Origin: Alistipes sp.
GTDB lineage: Bacteria; Bacteroidota; Bacteroidia; Bacteroidales; Rikenellaceae
Assembly: GCA_017465605.1 (NCBI GenBank)
Contig: JAFTVW010000005.1
Location: forward strand, 1-64,000
Length of the DNA: 64,000 nt
Direction of reading: 5' to 3'
Below the pieces are notes generated by a model. It was not told the origin of the DNA. It worked only from the letters and a program-made list of their open reading frames with translations, and made no database searches. A program made the position numbers and the translations under genes. The stretch's first letter is position 1; every line of letters starts with the position of its first letter. Below are positions 31,769 to 41,437 of the stretch, piece by piece.

Positions 31769-33598
31769 TTATTTACTTAAAGTGTTGGTTTTGCTGCAAT
31801 CCACAAGCGACATCTCGCATCGTTTGCAGTCGAATTGCAAATGGTAACGAGCAGTGCCGTGTTCGAGGTATAGCTCGCTACGCAATGTTGGGTTATTTTT
31901 AAGGCATTGACCGATTTCGCGGCGAATGCAATAGCTCGATATCATAACACGCTCACCGAGCGTAGGTTTTGTCTCCAACGCCTGCTCAATAGTCGTTGCT
32001 CCGTGCTTTTTATAAAAGTCTGCCGCCATTTGATTGGTTACGTTCTCGTAACGAGATACAATGGGGTAGGGATAGCGAGCTGAGCCATCGTCGGTCTTTA
32101 TATTGTGCATTAGGGGTTTCTCTATGCGTTTTTGACGCAGTTGGGCCAAGCCCTCGCGACGCATATCACTAATTATTGATGCTGGAATGAAATTCTCGGC
32201 ACCCTCGACTTCGATCGAAGTGATGTAAAAAATTGTTCCACCGCTTTTGGCTATCTGTTTTTTTGCAGTTTCAGCCATCTTCTCGGGTGAAGATGCTACT
32301 TGTGGCTGGCACTCGCGGCTGATGGTTATCTCTGTGCCTTGATAATCTCTAATTGTCAAATTGCACTCCTTCTCGGTTATTGAAAATTTAGCCTTAGCAT
32401 CAATAGTGCGAATCGTGCGGCTACGGTCGAGTGCAGTGTTGAAGCGGTGGTCATAGTTGCGATATACATCAATACCTTTTGCAATACCCTCCATTCTATT
32501 TGGTGAGATTACGTCGTCATTTACGCTATTGATATTTGTACCGAGAAGTTCTCCGTTGTTTAGAACACAGATACCATCAGCAGCAGAAAGGTCTGTGCTA
32601 CGGTCAAGACGGAAACCATTGCGCTCTAAGCTCTTTACACGCCCAATGTATTCGCCTATGGCCTTTGGTGTGTCGAGCGATGCCACATCTGATTTTTTGC
32701 CGTAGAGCATATATTGTGATGCTCCGCGTGTAAAACTTTTGGCGGGGTTGGGCGTAAAATCGAATTTGCTCTCTCCTACTGATGTGCGAACGATGTCTTG
32801 ACGTCGGGCAATAATCTTGTCCAAGCATTGACGATAGTATCCGACAACATTTTTGATGTATCGGCTATCTTTTAGGCGACCTTCTATTTTGAATGACGAG
32901 ATGCCTGCATCGATTAGCTCTTCAAGAGAAGCTGACAAATCGAGGTCGCGCACCGAGAGTAGGTGCTTGCCGCTTATAATACTGCGACCCGACTCATCTT
33001 TCAAATCGTATGGTAGGCGGCAGGGCTGAGAACACTCGCCACGATTACCGCTTCGTTGTGATGTGCTACGGGATAGGAAGCATCGGCCGCTATGACCTAC
33101 ACAAATAGCTCCGTGTATGAAACACTCTAACTCAACATTCGTGGCGGCTCTGATGGCCTGAATCTCCGCCAGCGATAATGAACGCTCCAAAATCACGCGC
33201 GAGAATCCACATTGCTCCAAAAATTTCACTCCTTCGGGGGTGGTATTACCCACTTGTGTCGATGCGTGAAGTTCGGCCGTAAGATTCATTTGGCGATATG
33301 CCATATCTTGAACGATTAGAGCATCTACACCCGCCTTGATTAGTTGTTTGGCTTGGTTCTCGGCATCTATAAGTTCATCATCGTAAAGCACCGTGTTGAG
33401 TGTGGCGTGAACTCGCACTCCGTATTGATGGGCGTACTCAACTGCTCGCGCAATATCTTCTATTGAATTTGTGGCCGCGTGACGAGCTCCAAAGCGCACA
33501 CCACCCATATACAAAGCGTCGGCTCCGTAATCAACGGCAGCGCGTGCAGCTTCGAGATTCTTGGCTGGGGAGAGTAGTTCAATGGTGTGATTCGTCAT
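31769..33598 (-). CDS. U32 peptidase-family protein (RlhA-like)
   Basis: A 609-residue protein with the U32 opening ELLSPAKNLEAARAAVDYGADALYMGG and the cysteine-rich signature SGRCFLSRSTSQRSGNRGEC followed by SQPCRLPY. A C-terminal extension corresponds to the DUF3656 region, so it matches the long RlhA class. In E. coli RlhA hydroxylates C2501 of 23S rRNA and needs an iron-sulfur cluster; the related TrhP acts on tRNA. The peptidase name is historical. Its neighbour is an rRNA-type methyltransferase, which supports an RNA-modification role. Confidence 0.85.
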   Translation of the reverse strand: MTNHTIELLSPAKNLEAARAAVDYGADALYMGGVRFGARHAATNSIEDIARAVEYAHQYGVRVHATLNTVLYDDELIDAENQAKQLIKAGVDALIVQDMAYRQMNLTAELHASTQVGNTTPEGVKFLEQCGFSRVILERSLSLAEIQAIRAATNVELECFIHGAICVGHSGRCFLSRSTSQRSGNRGECSQPCRLPYDLKDESGRSIISGKHLLSVRDLDLSASLEELIDAGISSFKIEGRLKDSRYIKNVVGYYRQCLDKIIARRQDIVRTSVGESKFDFTPNPAKSFTRGASQYMLYGKKSDVASLDTPKAIGEYIGRVKSLERNGFRLDRSTDLSAADGICVLNNGELLGTNINSVNDDVISPNRMEGIAKGIDVYRNYDHRFNTALDRSRTIRTIDAKAKFSITEKECNLTIRDYQGTEITISRECQPQVASSPEKMAETAKKQIAKSGGTIFYITSIEVEGAENFIPASIISDMRREGLAQLRQKRIEKPLMHNIKTDDGSARYPYPIVSRYENVTNQMAADFYKKHGATTIEQALETKPTLGERVMISSYCIRREIGQCLKNNPTLRSELYLEHGTARYHLQFDCKRCEMSLVDCSKTNTLSK

Positions 33599-33772
33599 AA
33601 TGGCCTCTATTTGGTTACAAAAATAGCGAAAGTATGTGGAAAAATGCGATTTGTTGCACTCTTTTTATCACAGAGCAGAATCTATATGGAAAAAAGCTAC
33701 CTGAAAAAGGATAACGAATTGAGATTTTTTATAACTTTGCAAGTTGTAAACCAAAAAAAATATTAAGAGGTT

Positions 33773-35044
33773 ATGTTGACATTGAAGCAACTCAGAGATG
33801 ATAAGCAGTTGGCTATTGCCCGTTTGGCTAAAAAGGGTGTAGATGCTGCTCCCATTATCGAGAAGATAGAGGAATTGGACGATAAACGTAAAGCTATTCA
33901 GGCCGAATTGGATAATTGCCTTGCCGAGCAGAATAAAGCCGCCAAGCAGATTGGAGCATTGATGGGTCAGGGTAAGCGTGACGAGGCCGAGCAGATGAAG
34001 AGCCAGGTGGCATCGCTCAAAGCACGTTCTGCGGAGCTCTCTGCGGAGCATCAGAACGTTAGTGCAGAGTTGCAGTCGCAGATTGTATTGTTGCCTAATT
34101 TCCCTGCCGAGATTGTACCAGATGGTAAGACTGCCGAGGATAATGTTGTGGTTAAGTTGGTGGAGAATTATCAGCAGTTGCCATCGAATCCACTTCCACA
34201 CTGGGAGTTGGCCCGTAAGTACGATATCATCGATTTTGATTTGGGTGTAAAGCTCACAGGTGCCGGATTCCCTGTGTATAAGGGTCAGGGTGCTCGTTTG
34301 CAGCGTGCTTTGATTAACTACTTCCTCGATTGCAATACTAAGGCTGGATATCAGGAGGTTGAGCCCCCTGTTATGGTTAACGAGGCATCGGGATTCGGTA
34401 CAGGTCAGTTGCCCGATAAGGAGGGTCAGATGTACCACGCTACGGCTGATAATTTCTATTTGGTCCCCACAGCTGAGGTTCCGGTTACAAATATCTTCCG
34501 CGATGTAATCCTCGATGAGAAGGAGTTTCCAGTGAAGATGACTGCTTATACTCCTTGTTTCCGTCGTGAGGCTGGCTCGTATGGAAAGGACGTACGAGGT
34601 TTGAACCGTCTGCACCAGTTCGATAAGGTGGAGATTGTGCAGTTGGCATTGCCCGAGAAGTCGTATGAGGCATTGGACGGTATGGTAGCTCACGTTGAAT
34701 CAATCGTAGCATCACTTGGTTTGCCTTATCGTATCCTCCGCTTGTGTGGTGGCGATATGTCGTTCACATCGGCCTTGACATACGATTTCGAGGTTTATTC
34801 GCAGGCGCAGAATCGCTGGTTGGAGGTTTCGTCGGTATCAAATTTCGAGTCGTTCCAAGCTAATCGTTTGAAGTTGCGTTATCGTGATGCTAATAAAAAG
34901 ACTCAGTTGGCCCACACATTGAATGGCTCTTCACTTGCTTTGCCAAGAATTGTGGCAGCATTGTTGGAGAATTATCAGACTGAGGAGGGAATTCGTATTC
35001 CAGAAGCACTTGTTCCCTACACAGGTTTTGATATTATCAAATAA
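33773..35044 (+). CDS. serS: Seryl-tRNA synthetase
   Basis: A 423-residue class II synthetase of full length. It has an N-terminal antiparallel coiled-coil arm (about residues 30-105) that binds the long variable arm of tRNA-Ser, the motif 2 region TPCFRREAGSYGKDVRGLNRLHQF and the motif 3 region NGSSLALPRIVAALLENYQ. It charges tRNA-Ser with serine. A -7-like TAACTTTG lies at 33732-33739. A promoter for the next gene is embedded in its last codons. Confidence 0.98.
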   Translation: MLTLKQLRDDKQLAIARLAKKGVDAAPIIEKIEELDDKRKAIQAELDNCLAEQNKAAKQIGALMGQGKRDEAEQMKSQVASLKARSAELSAEHQNVSAELQSQIVLLPNFPAEIVPDGKTAEDNVVVKLVENYQQLPSNPLPHWELARKYDIIDFDLGVKLTGAGFPVYKGQGARLQRALINYFLDCNTKAGYQEVEPPVMVNEASGFGTGQLPDKEGQMYHATADNFYLVPTAEVPVTNIFRDVILDEKEFPVKMTAYTPCFRREAGSYGKDVRGLNRLHQFDKVEIVQLALPEKSYEALDGMVAHVESIVASLGLPYRILRLCGGDMSFTSALTYDFEVYSQAQNRWLEVSSVSNFESFQANRLKLRYRDANKKTQLAHTLNGSSLALPRIVAALLENYQTEEGIRIPEALVPYTGFDIIK

Positions 35045-35057
35045 TATATTATATTTG
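35027..35057 (+). promoter_or_regulatory. Ferredoxin promoter
   Basis: TTTG (35027-35030, inside the end of serS), 19 bases, then TATATTTG (35050-35057), an exact Bacteroidota consensus match with a leader of about 38 bases. Confidence 0.7.
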
Positions 35058-35098
35058 CAATAAGAACATTTTTTAACTCAAATAAAACAAACAAAATT

Positions 35099-35266
35099 AT
35101 GGCTTACAAAATTTCAGATGCGTGTGTAGCTTGTGGTACCTGCATCGACGAGTGTCCTGTTGAGGCTATTTCAGCCGGTGATATCTATGTTATCGATCCT
35201 GACAAGTGTATCGATTGCGGTACTTGTGCAGGTGTTTGCCCAAGCGAGGCAATCTCTGCTGAGTAA
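35099..35266 (+). CDS. 2[4Fe-4S] ferredoxin
   Basis: A 55-residue clostridial-type ferredoxin. Two complete CxxCxxCxxxCP motifs are visible, CVACGTCIDECP and CIDCGTCAGVCP, separated by a short acidic loop, with internal symmetry (VEAISA and SEAISA). It carries two low-potential clusters and serves as a soluble electron carrier, for example with pyruvate:ferredoxin oxidoreductase. It has its own promoter and terminator and so is probably strongly expressed. Confidence 0.96.
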   Translation: MAYKISDACVACGTCIDECPVEAISAGDIYVIDPDKCIDCGTCAGVCPSEAISAE

Positions 35267-35282
35267 TTGAAATAACCCAAAG

Positions 35283-35325
35283 AAATATGGGCAGTACATC
35301 TTTTTTGTACTGCCCATATTTTTGT
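35283..35325. terminator. Ferredoxin terminator
   Basis: Perfect 15-bp stem AAATATGGGCAGTAC (35283-35297) and GTACTGCCCATATTT (35307-35321) followed by TTG. It is shared with the convergent DUF4890-type gene. Confidence 0.87.
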
Positions 35326-35362
35326 ATCATTACTTTATCAGTCAACCTTACTCCTTCACAAT

Positions 35363-35968
35363 TTATTTCAACTCTTTCTGAGTGTTATTCTCGGTTGAAG
35401 TTTGAGCGTTAGCCTCGTTGAACTTTCGGGTGTCATCGTACATTGCTGGACGGCGACGACCCTGCATTTGAGTCTGCTTGTCAATTGCTTGACCTTTTTG
35501 CAACTGTTGCGCAGGCATCTGCATCTGATTTGGGTTGGAACGCATATTACCTTGACGCATCATATTGCCCTGGCGCATTGGACAAGTTCCCTGCTGTTGG
35601 AATCGGCCACGTTGCATACCTCGGCGCATCATCTGATGTGGGCGATTCTGCTGATTCTCGTAACGCTCATACTGTGTTTCGTTGAGAATCTTCTTCATCT
35701 CGGCATTCATCTGCTCCTGCTCCTTTTTCATCTCCTGCATACGGGCAACCTGTTGCTCGGCTCTCTTCAAGCAGAGCTTGTAAACCTTATCATATTGGTC
35801 GTTACCAAGTAGATATTGTTGCTTCATTCTATCGGCCTGACGCTTTGCAATCTGCTCGGCTGTGGGAGGCTCGATACTCTTGCCCTGCTGGTTGTCGTTG
35901 GCCTGTTGTGCAAATGATGTTAGGCTAAACATCAATGCAATTGCGATAAAATAAATAGACTTTTTCAT
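35363..35968 (-). CDS. DUF4890/Spy-like periplasmic protein
   Basis: A 201-residue exported protein counted from the ATG at 35968; an in-frame ATG nine codons earlier precedes a poor signal peptide. After the signal (SLTSFAQQ) comes a helical, Lys/Gln/Glu-rich region (AEQIAKRQADRMKQQYLL to EMKKILNETQYERYE), resembling the CpxP/Spy LTxxQ chaperone-like fold and the DUF4890 family. A Met/Gln/Arg-rich tail of low complexity follows. A periplasmic chaperone or stress role is inferred only. Confidence 0.72.
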   Translation of the reverse strand: MKKSIYFIAIALMFSLTSFAQQANDNQQGKSIEPPTAEQIAKRQADRMKQQYLLGNDQYDKVYKLCLKRAEQQVARMQEMKKEQEQMNAEMKKILNETQYERYENQQNRPHQMMRRGMQRGRFQQQGTCPMRQGNMMRQGNMRSNPNQMQMPAQQLQKGQAIDKQTQMQGRRRPAMYDDTRKFNEANAQTSTENNTQKELK

Positions 35969-36147
35969 AACGTTTATAGCTTTTGAGTTTAACATTGATT
36001 TCTGAGTGCAAAGTTAGTTCCAACGTGTAAATCTTACGCTCAACCTTCGGTGAAACGCCTCCTTTTGTTGGCGAATTGACCCGCTGAGAAGGTGAACGGA
36101 AGGGAAATTACTCTTTGGAGTGGTTCGCAATGAGGTCAATGTTAATC

Positions 36148-36912
36148 TTATCTCTCGTGTTTCAGCCCCATCAAATTCATTACTCCATCAATAAAAGCCA
36201 TTGGGTGTGATGGTGCGCCCGGAATCCACAAATCCACATCGTGAGATGCGAGGAATGAGCGGTCAACGGCCTTACTATCGGCATACAAACCTCCCGAACA
36301 AGCCTCCGAGCCACATACGATAAGAACTTTTGGGTCGGGTACTGCATCATAACAAATTTGCAGTGGCTCGGCCATAGCTTTCGAGATTGGGCCTGTGATG
36401 ACCACTCCGTCGCTGTGGCGTGGTGATGCAGTAAAGTCAACTCCGTAGCGACCAAAGTCGAAATTTACATTGCCTGTTGCATTAAGCTCCATCTCTACCG
36501 AAGCATCGCCTGCGGCTGATACTTGTCGGAGTTTTAGTGCCTTGCCAAACAATTTGCGGACAACGGGACGCACCGCCTCGTGATGAAACTCCACGCGCTC
36601 ATCTTCGGGCTTAATTACAAGTGCCTCGCGTTTGGTTGTAGCCATCTTAAAATCGTTGGTGAAGCGAATATTCTCGGGGGCGCATAGTGCGCACTCTCCG
36701 CAGAATAGGCATTTACCCAAGTCGAGCGAGAATGGAGCGACCGATATTGCCTTCGTTGGGCATATTTTGGCTGCGCTTTCGACCTTTGTCATATCGTCGG
36801 TTTGTGTCAAAATGGGACGACCTCGAAACTCCTCACTTAGTGTGACATCGCATAGGTCGGGAATATATTGTATTCCGTGACTGCGCAGAACCTTAATCTT
36901 TGGCGTAATCAT
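36148..36912 (-). CDS. Hydrogenase-related small subunit fused to a ferredoxin domain (Ehr-like)
   Basis: A 254-residue fusion of an HyfH-like ferredoxin domain (about 20-90) and an HyfI/NuoB-like small subunit (about 120-250). The second ferredoxin motif keeps Cys68, Cys71 and Cys74, which with Cys51 (ICPTKAI) can hold one [4Fe-4S] cluster; the cysteines of the other cluster are gone. In the small subunit the usual GCNGCDIEL is GDASVEMEL (135-143), so both CxxC ligands are lost. Cys205 (EACSGG) remains, but the last ligand in PGCPP is Ala in PGAPSHP. The proximal N2-type cluster can hardly form. It is the last gene of the six-gene operon, 42 bases after the large subunit. Confidence 0.86.
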   Translation of the reverse strand: MITPKIKVLRSHGIQYIPDLCDVTLSEEFRGRPILTQTDDMTKVESAAKICPTKAISVAPFSLDLGKCLFCGECALCAPENIRFTNDFKMATTKREALVIKPEDERVEFHHEAVRPVVRKLFGKALKLRQVSAAGDASVEMELNATGNVNFDFGRYGVDFTASPRHSDGVVITGPISKAMAEPLQICYDAVPDPKVLIVCGSEACSGGLYADSKAVDRSFLASHDVDLWIPGAPSHPMAFIDGVMNLMGLKHER

Positions 36913-36954
36913 ATATCTTTTTTACTTATTGCTAAGGATTGAAATCAAAATTGT

Positions 36955-38472
36955 TTATAAGTCGTGACCGCAATACGAGAGGTTGAAACTTTTGTTGCAA
37001 ATCGGGAAATCCGAAATGCCTTCACCTCGTACAGCCAATGCCAATGCCAACCAATTGTGAAGACTCGGCTCCTTGATTTTATAGGTCTCAATTGAGCCTT
37101 TTTCGTCGGTTATGGCGACGTGGCATATCTCGCCGCGCCAACCCTCTGTAAGAGCAAATGAAAGAGCATTAGGGGTGAGTGCCGAAGTGTAGTCGGGGTG
37201 AGAATACTCCTCGCTTACGTCGTAGGAGTTGAGTATATCTCGGATATATTCTGCCGATTGCAAGACTTCGTTTGCTCGCACCATAAGGCGAGCCATAACA
37301 TCACCCTGCTTCTTTACGACGCTTTGATGGTCAACATATCCCTGTGCAAATGCTCCAAAGGGGTGTGAAGAGCGAATATCTCGCGTAGCACCACTTGCGC
37401 GTGCAGCCATTCCCACGCCTCCGATGCGATACATCTCCTCTTTGGGTACGATGCCACACTCCTCGAAACGGGCTAAAATTGTGGGAGAACTATTTATATC
37501 AAGACGAACTTCATCGTAACGGCGGCTAATTTCGGCCACATTGTCAAGAATCATCTTGCGTTTGGCTTCGGTTAGAGGTTTGTTTGTTCCCGATGGGCGA
37601 ATCAAACCCTTGCCAAAACGATTGCCGCACCACGCCTGAGTGGTGTTGATGGTCATTGTTCGCAACGCCTCGCACGCAACCTGTCCCAGCTGATAACCAA
37701 TATCCATCGACAAAGCTCCCGTGTCGGCAATATGCATAGCCATACGCTCCAACTCCAATGCAACGGCTCGCTCCTTAATGAGATTTTCATTTGTGGGAGA
37801 TTGAAGCAATTTTTCAATTACGCCAGCATATGTTGTGGCGTGAGCTACGGCACTATCACCTGCGATAGATTCTGCGAGCAGAGTTTGACGCAGACGGTTG
37901 TCGGTCGATGAAAACTCCTTCTCAACGCCTCGATGCTGATAACCCAATGCTATCTCCAAGTGAAGAACATTCTCTCCGTTGCAGATAAATCGGAATGCTC
38001 CGGGCTCGATGATACCTGCGTGAATTGGGCCTACGTTAACTTCGTGCAACGAATCTCCTTCAATGGTATAGAAGGGGTAGGTGTCGATTGTGGAGTTACG
38101 GTTGCGTCGGTCGAATGAAAAACGAAGAGGTTTATTCCACGGATTTGAGTCAAATTCCACATTGTATAGCTCCGAGATTTCGCGCTCAAAGGGGTGCAAC
38201 TGAGGGTGCAGAGCAGTGAGCGAAGGTAGAGCCACATCGTCGTAATAATCCATTGCAAACGATGAGAGCATCACCTTATGCTCTTTGTCATCGAGTAGTA
38301 GGAGATAAAATTTCAGACGATTGCCAACGGGTGTGGCAAAGTAGTGAGCAATGTGGTATCTCTGCTCCTGTAATCGCTCTTTCAGATCGTTGTATAGTGC
38401 TGCATATTCCACCTCTGGAATATCGGACAATGCAACCGAATGAGCTGAGTTGTCGGTGACGTAGTATATCAT
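36955..38472 (-). CDS. Hydrogenase-related large subunit, NuoC-NuoD/HyfG type, without NiFe ligands
   Basis: A 505-residue fusion of a NuoC-like domain (about 15-125, HPFEREISELYNVEF) and a NuoD/HycE-like domain (about 140-505, VNVGPIHAGIIEPGAFRF, YQHRGVEKEF, RASGATRDIRSSHPF). In active group 4 hydrogenases RVCGICGFAH binds nickel and iron; here the same place reads SIAGDSAVAH (202-211). The C-terminal DPCxxC is replaced by NLSYCGHDL, with only Cys492 and Cys501 near the end. The [NiFe] centre therefore cannot be bound in the known way, although the fold and the membrane partners are retained. It lies three bases after the HyfF-like gene. Confidence 0.9.
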   Translation of the reverse strand: MIYYVTDNSAHSVALSDIPEVEYAALYNDLKERLQEQRYHIAHYFATPVGNRLKFYLLLLDDKEHKVMLSSFAMDYYDDVALPSLTALHPQLHPFEREISELYNVEFDSNPWNKPLRFSFDRRNRNSTIDTYPFYTIEGDSLHEVNVGPIHAGIIEPGAFRFICNGENVLHLEIALGYQHRGVEKEFSSTDNRLRQTLLAESIAGDSAVAHATTYAGVIEKLLQSPTNENLIKERAVALELERMAMHIADTGALSMDIGYQLGQVACEALRTMTINTTQAWCGNRFGKGLIRPSGTNKPLTEAKRKMILDNVAEISRRYDEVRLDINSSPTILARFEECGIVPKEEMYRIGGVGMAARASGATRDIRSSHPFGAFAQGYVDHQSVVKKQGDVMARLMVRANEVLQSAEYIRDILNSYDVSEEYSHPDYTSALTPNALSFALTEGWRGEICHVAITDEKGSIETYKIKEPSLHNWLALALAVRGEGISDFPICNKSFNLSYCGHDL

Positions 38473-38475
38473 AGT

Positions 38476-39879
38476 TTAGAATGTTACGATTTTATTGATA
38501 AGCTGGATAAGAGGCTCTGGTTGCCACAATCCCAACACAATGGCCATAACGAGTAGCGACAATGCACTATACGATAATCCTCGATTGATATTCGTTGGGT
38601 GTAACTCGTCCTGATTGGGTTGGTAGCAGAGTTTAATTATGCGCTGGCATACAGAGTATATCACAACACACAACAAGAACATCATAACCACCATCAGCCA
38701 CCACTTATCGTCGGCTATGGTCTGCGAGAGAATCATAAGTTCAGAGATAAAGAGTGGCGAAGGTGGGAATGCCAATACCACTACCATTCCTACCATCAAA
38801 GCAATGGCTCCAACCTTGTTTATATTGATATAGTCGCCTATTCGGTTGATGCGGTATCCGTTGTAGATGTGACGCACAACAGCCATTTGCAGGAAGAGAC
38901 TGCTCTTAATGAATGTGTGGCATACAACGTGGAATAGTGCAGCCCAAACTCCAACTCCACCAATACCCAATCCGATAGCTATGATACCCATATTCTCGAC
39001 AGTCGAGTACGATAGGAATCGCTTGTAGTTGTTGGTGCGACGGAGGAACAATGCTCCCACCATTAGGCTCACAATACCCGTTATGAGCATTACGCTTCGT
39101 ATCCACCCGATTAGCTCGGTGTCGGCATAGAGTCGATATATGCGGAATATAGCCAAGAAACCTGCATTTACCAGACCCGTAGAGATAAGGGCCGATGCTG
39201 GTGCAGGAGCTGCAAAATTGGCATCAACACCAATAGTATAGAGTGGGAAAATCTCCATCTTACAACTATATCCCGTAAGTATAAGCACAAAAGCAACTTT
39301 CAAGTAGAGCGGGTTACCTTCGGTGATAAGCGTGCGTAACTCCTCGTAGTTGAGTGAGTTGTTTGAAGCCGCAGCTGCAAGCAGCAAAATTCCCAAGTAG
39401 GCTATGGCAATACCTGTCGAGCAGACGAACAGATATTTCCACGTTGCCTCCAACGTATCTTTCGAGTGGCGGTGGTATAGGATTCCTGCGGCGCAGAGTG
39501 TGGTAGTCTCCAACAAAATCCACGTGATGACTATGTTGTTGGCGAAATACACACCCGTAATGGCCGTGATGAGCAACATAAGCAACGCAAAGTAGCGTTT
39601 GTAGTCCTGCAAGCTATCGTCTTTGAGATACTCTTTGGAGTGTATGATAACGAATGTCGCAACGATGACCAATAAAATATAAAAGAGCGAGCCAATCTCG
39701 TCAAATGTGAAGAACTGCCCCGATGTTGTAAGGTACAACTTCTCAATAAATAGGTTCTCGGCAAAGATTGCGTGTAAGGTGATGTAGAATCCACTCAGAA
39801 TGTGAACCGCCTTTCTGCTCTTGACAAAGAAGGTCGAAGCAGCCACCAGAAGCCAAAGTATGAAGTATATATATATCAT
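38476..39879 (-). CDS. HyfF/NuoN-like proton-translocating membrane subunit
   Basis: A 467-residue polytopic protein (about 13-14 hydrophobic segments) of the Mrp/NuoLMN antiporter family, HyfF branch. The key residues of the proton channel appear to be kept: Glu in TWILLETTTLCAAG and Lys in GYSCKMEIFPLYTIGVDANF, where HyfF-type proteins couple to the adjacent small membrane subunits. It forms part of the membrane arm with the HyfB-, HyfC- and HyfE-like subunits, and starts four bases after the HyfE-like gene. Confidence 0.9.
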   Translation of the reverse strand: MIYIYFILWLLVAASTFFVKSRKAVHILSGFYITLHAIFAENLFIEKLYLTTSGQFFTFDEIGSLFYILLVIVATFVIIHSKEYLKDDSLQDYKRYFALLMLLITAITGVYFANNIVITWILLETTTLCAAGILYHRHSKDTLEATWKYLFVCSTGIAIAYLGILLLAAAASNNSLNYEELRTLITEGNPLYLKVAFVLILTGYSCKMEIFPLYTIGVDANFAAPAPASALISTGLVNAGFLAIFRIYRLYADTELIGWIRSVMLITGIVSLMVGALFLRRTNNYKRFLSYSTVENMGIIAIGLGIGGVGVWAALFHVVCHTFIKSSLFLQMAVVRHIYNGYRINRIGDYININKVGAIALMVGMVVVLAFPPSPLFISELMILSQTIADDKWWLMVVMMFLLCVVIYSVCQRIIKLCYQPNQDELHPTNINRGLSYSALSLLVMAIVLGLWQPEPLIQLINKIVTF

Positions 39880-39883
39880 ATCG

Positions 39884-40513
39884 CTAATCTTTTACACGGG
39901 TTAATGAGTTACTATTGTCGGTGTGTATCTGATCGTCAACCTTTGTCATAAACAATCCCAGCATAAGTACCGACATCAAGATATCGAGCATAATGGCCAT
40001 ATTGATAAGCAATGGCATCTCAACTCCAATAGCCATCGAGAAGAGGAATACTCCATTCTCGATAACTAAGAATCCCACCATATGGGTAAAGATTCGTGAG
40101 CGCAAAACGATGAGTATCAAACCACAAAGCATTGCGTAAAGAGCAACGCCAAAGAATACCATATGAATCGAAGAGTCGGCCACATAATAGGTGGTAAGTG
40201 CGCTCACAACCATAGCCGATATCGAGAGCATAAGCGAGTTGAACTGCGATGCGCCCGTCGAGCTTATACGGTTGATTTTGGTTTGGCGGATTACTCTCAT
40301 TAGGATTGCGGGTACAATCAGTGCCTTGAAAATGAGTGTTTCAAGTATGATGAACGAGAGTTCAAGCCAATCCAAAGTGTGAAGTTGCAACAACGCAATT
40401 CCGAGCAGTAACCAGCCCTGCACGGCAATCAATGAGGCGTAGTTGCGGAATCGCTCGGCTATCGACAGATAGATGAGCGTCATAACATAGAGTATAATTA
40501 ATGTTAGTAGCAT
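39884..40513 (-). CDS. HyfE-like membrane subunit
   Basis: A 209-residue membrane protein with about six hydrophobic segments (for example LLTLIILYVMTLIYLSIAE and MVGFLVIENGVFLFSMAIGV). The segment VIENGVFLF matches the NuoK/MnhC-like part of HyfE, including the buried Glu used in proton transfer. It is found only in group 4 hydrogenase and related complexes, where it links the antiporter subunit to the connecting module. It lies three bases after the HyfC-like gene. Confidence 0.87.
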   Translation of the reverse strand: MLLTLIILYVMTLIYLSIAERFRNYASLIAVQGWLLLGIALLQLHTLDWLELSFIILETLIFKALIVPAILMRVIRQTKINRISSTGASQFNSLMLSISAMVVSALTTYYVADSSIHMVFFGVALYAMLCGLILIVLRSRIFTHMVGFLVIENGVFLFSMAIGVEMPLLINMAIMLDILMSVLMLGLFMTKVDDQIHTDNSNSLTRVKD

Positions 40514-40516
40514 TGC

Positions 40517-41434
40517 TTATATATTTATGTCAAGTTGCAAAAGATAACCGATAAAGAAAATCAATGCGGCCAAAGCCGAAATAGTCACGATAAATGTGGT
40601 GTTGCGTACCAATTTATTGCGTGCCTGAGTAGATTCAACTATGCCGACCGATAATCCCGTAAGTAGGATTGCGAGAGGCACAGCAAACCACCAATAGAAA
40701 CAGCAGGTAGCAGCTATGGCATTGGCGGCAATCATCGAGAAACAAGCGGTTTTCAGCCAGCCTGCGATTTGAATCATACCAAAATCTACTCCCGAATAGT
40801 CCAAACACATAACCTCGTGAATCATCGTGAGTTCGAGGTGGGTGCGGGGGTCATCGACCGGTACTCGGCCCGACTCTACGAATGTAATCTTTACAAACAG
40901 GAACGCTGTGAGCAGCATTATAATCGTGTAGTGAAGATTAAACGACTGCTCGTGCTCGAAAATCTCAGCAAACGAAGTGTATCCACAGAACATCGCCAAC
41001 GTTGCAAAGCCAATCATCATAGCTGGCTCAATCAACGCTCCATAGAGAGCCTCGCGTGCAGCTCCCATACCCTCGAATGAACTGCCCGTATCCATGGCGG
41101 CAAAGATGATTGCAATACGAGCCAATGCCAATGTGTAGGCAAAGCAGATTACATCTCCGTCAAACGAAATGAGCGGATAGAGGTTGGCTACGGGGATAAA
41201 TAACATTGCAACAATAGCCGCTCCCAAATATACAGTGGGTACTATGCGGAATAGGACGGTTGTTGTGGTTGAATATACTGCTCCTTTGTTAAGCAGAAGT
41301 TTGACATTGTGCAGATGTTGAGTGAGGCGTGGTCCTTTGCGACCGGCCAAAATTGAACGTGTGCGGTTGATCACTCCCGGAATAGAGAGTGCTACCACTA
41401 TCATTAGTAGTGTATTAAGTGCTATTGCTCCCAT
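40517..41434 (-). CDS. HyfC/HycD (NuoH-like) membrane subunit
   Basis: A 305-residue protein with about eight hydrophobic segments. It belongs to the NuoH/HycD family, recognisable by GRKGPRLTQHLHNVKLLLNK in the first loop and VESGRVPVDDPRTHLELTMI with HEVMCLDYSG in the loops that face the peripheral arm. These acidic loops normally form the E-channel at the contact with the hydrogenase small and large subunits. They are conserved here although the redox ligands of those partners are gone. Confidence 0.91.
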   Translation of the reverse strand: MGAIALNTLLMIVVALSIPGVINRTRSILAGRKGPRLTQHLHNVKLLLNKGAVYSTTTTVLFRIVPTVYLGAAIVAMLFIPVANLYPLISFDGDVICFAYTLALARIAIIFAAMDTGSSFEGMGAAREALYGALIEPAMMIGFATLAMFCGYTSFAEIFEHEQSFNLHYTIIMLLTAFLFVKITFVESGRVPVDDPRTHLELTMIHEVMCLDYSGVDFGMIQIAGWLKTACFSMIAANAIAATCCFYWWFAVPLAILLTGLSVGIVESTQARNKLVRNTTFIVTISALAALIFFIGYLLQLDINI

Positions 41435-41437
41435 ATC

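Noticed and set aside
33668..34693. A 341-residue minus-strand frame opposite serS
   Set aside because: It is antisense to the clearly conserved seryl-tRNA synthetase and shows no domain.
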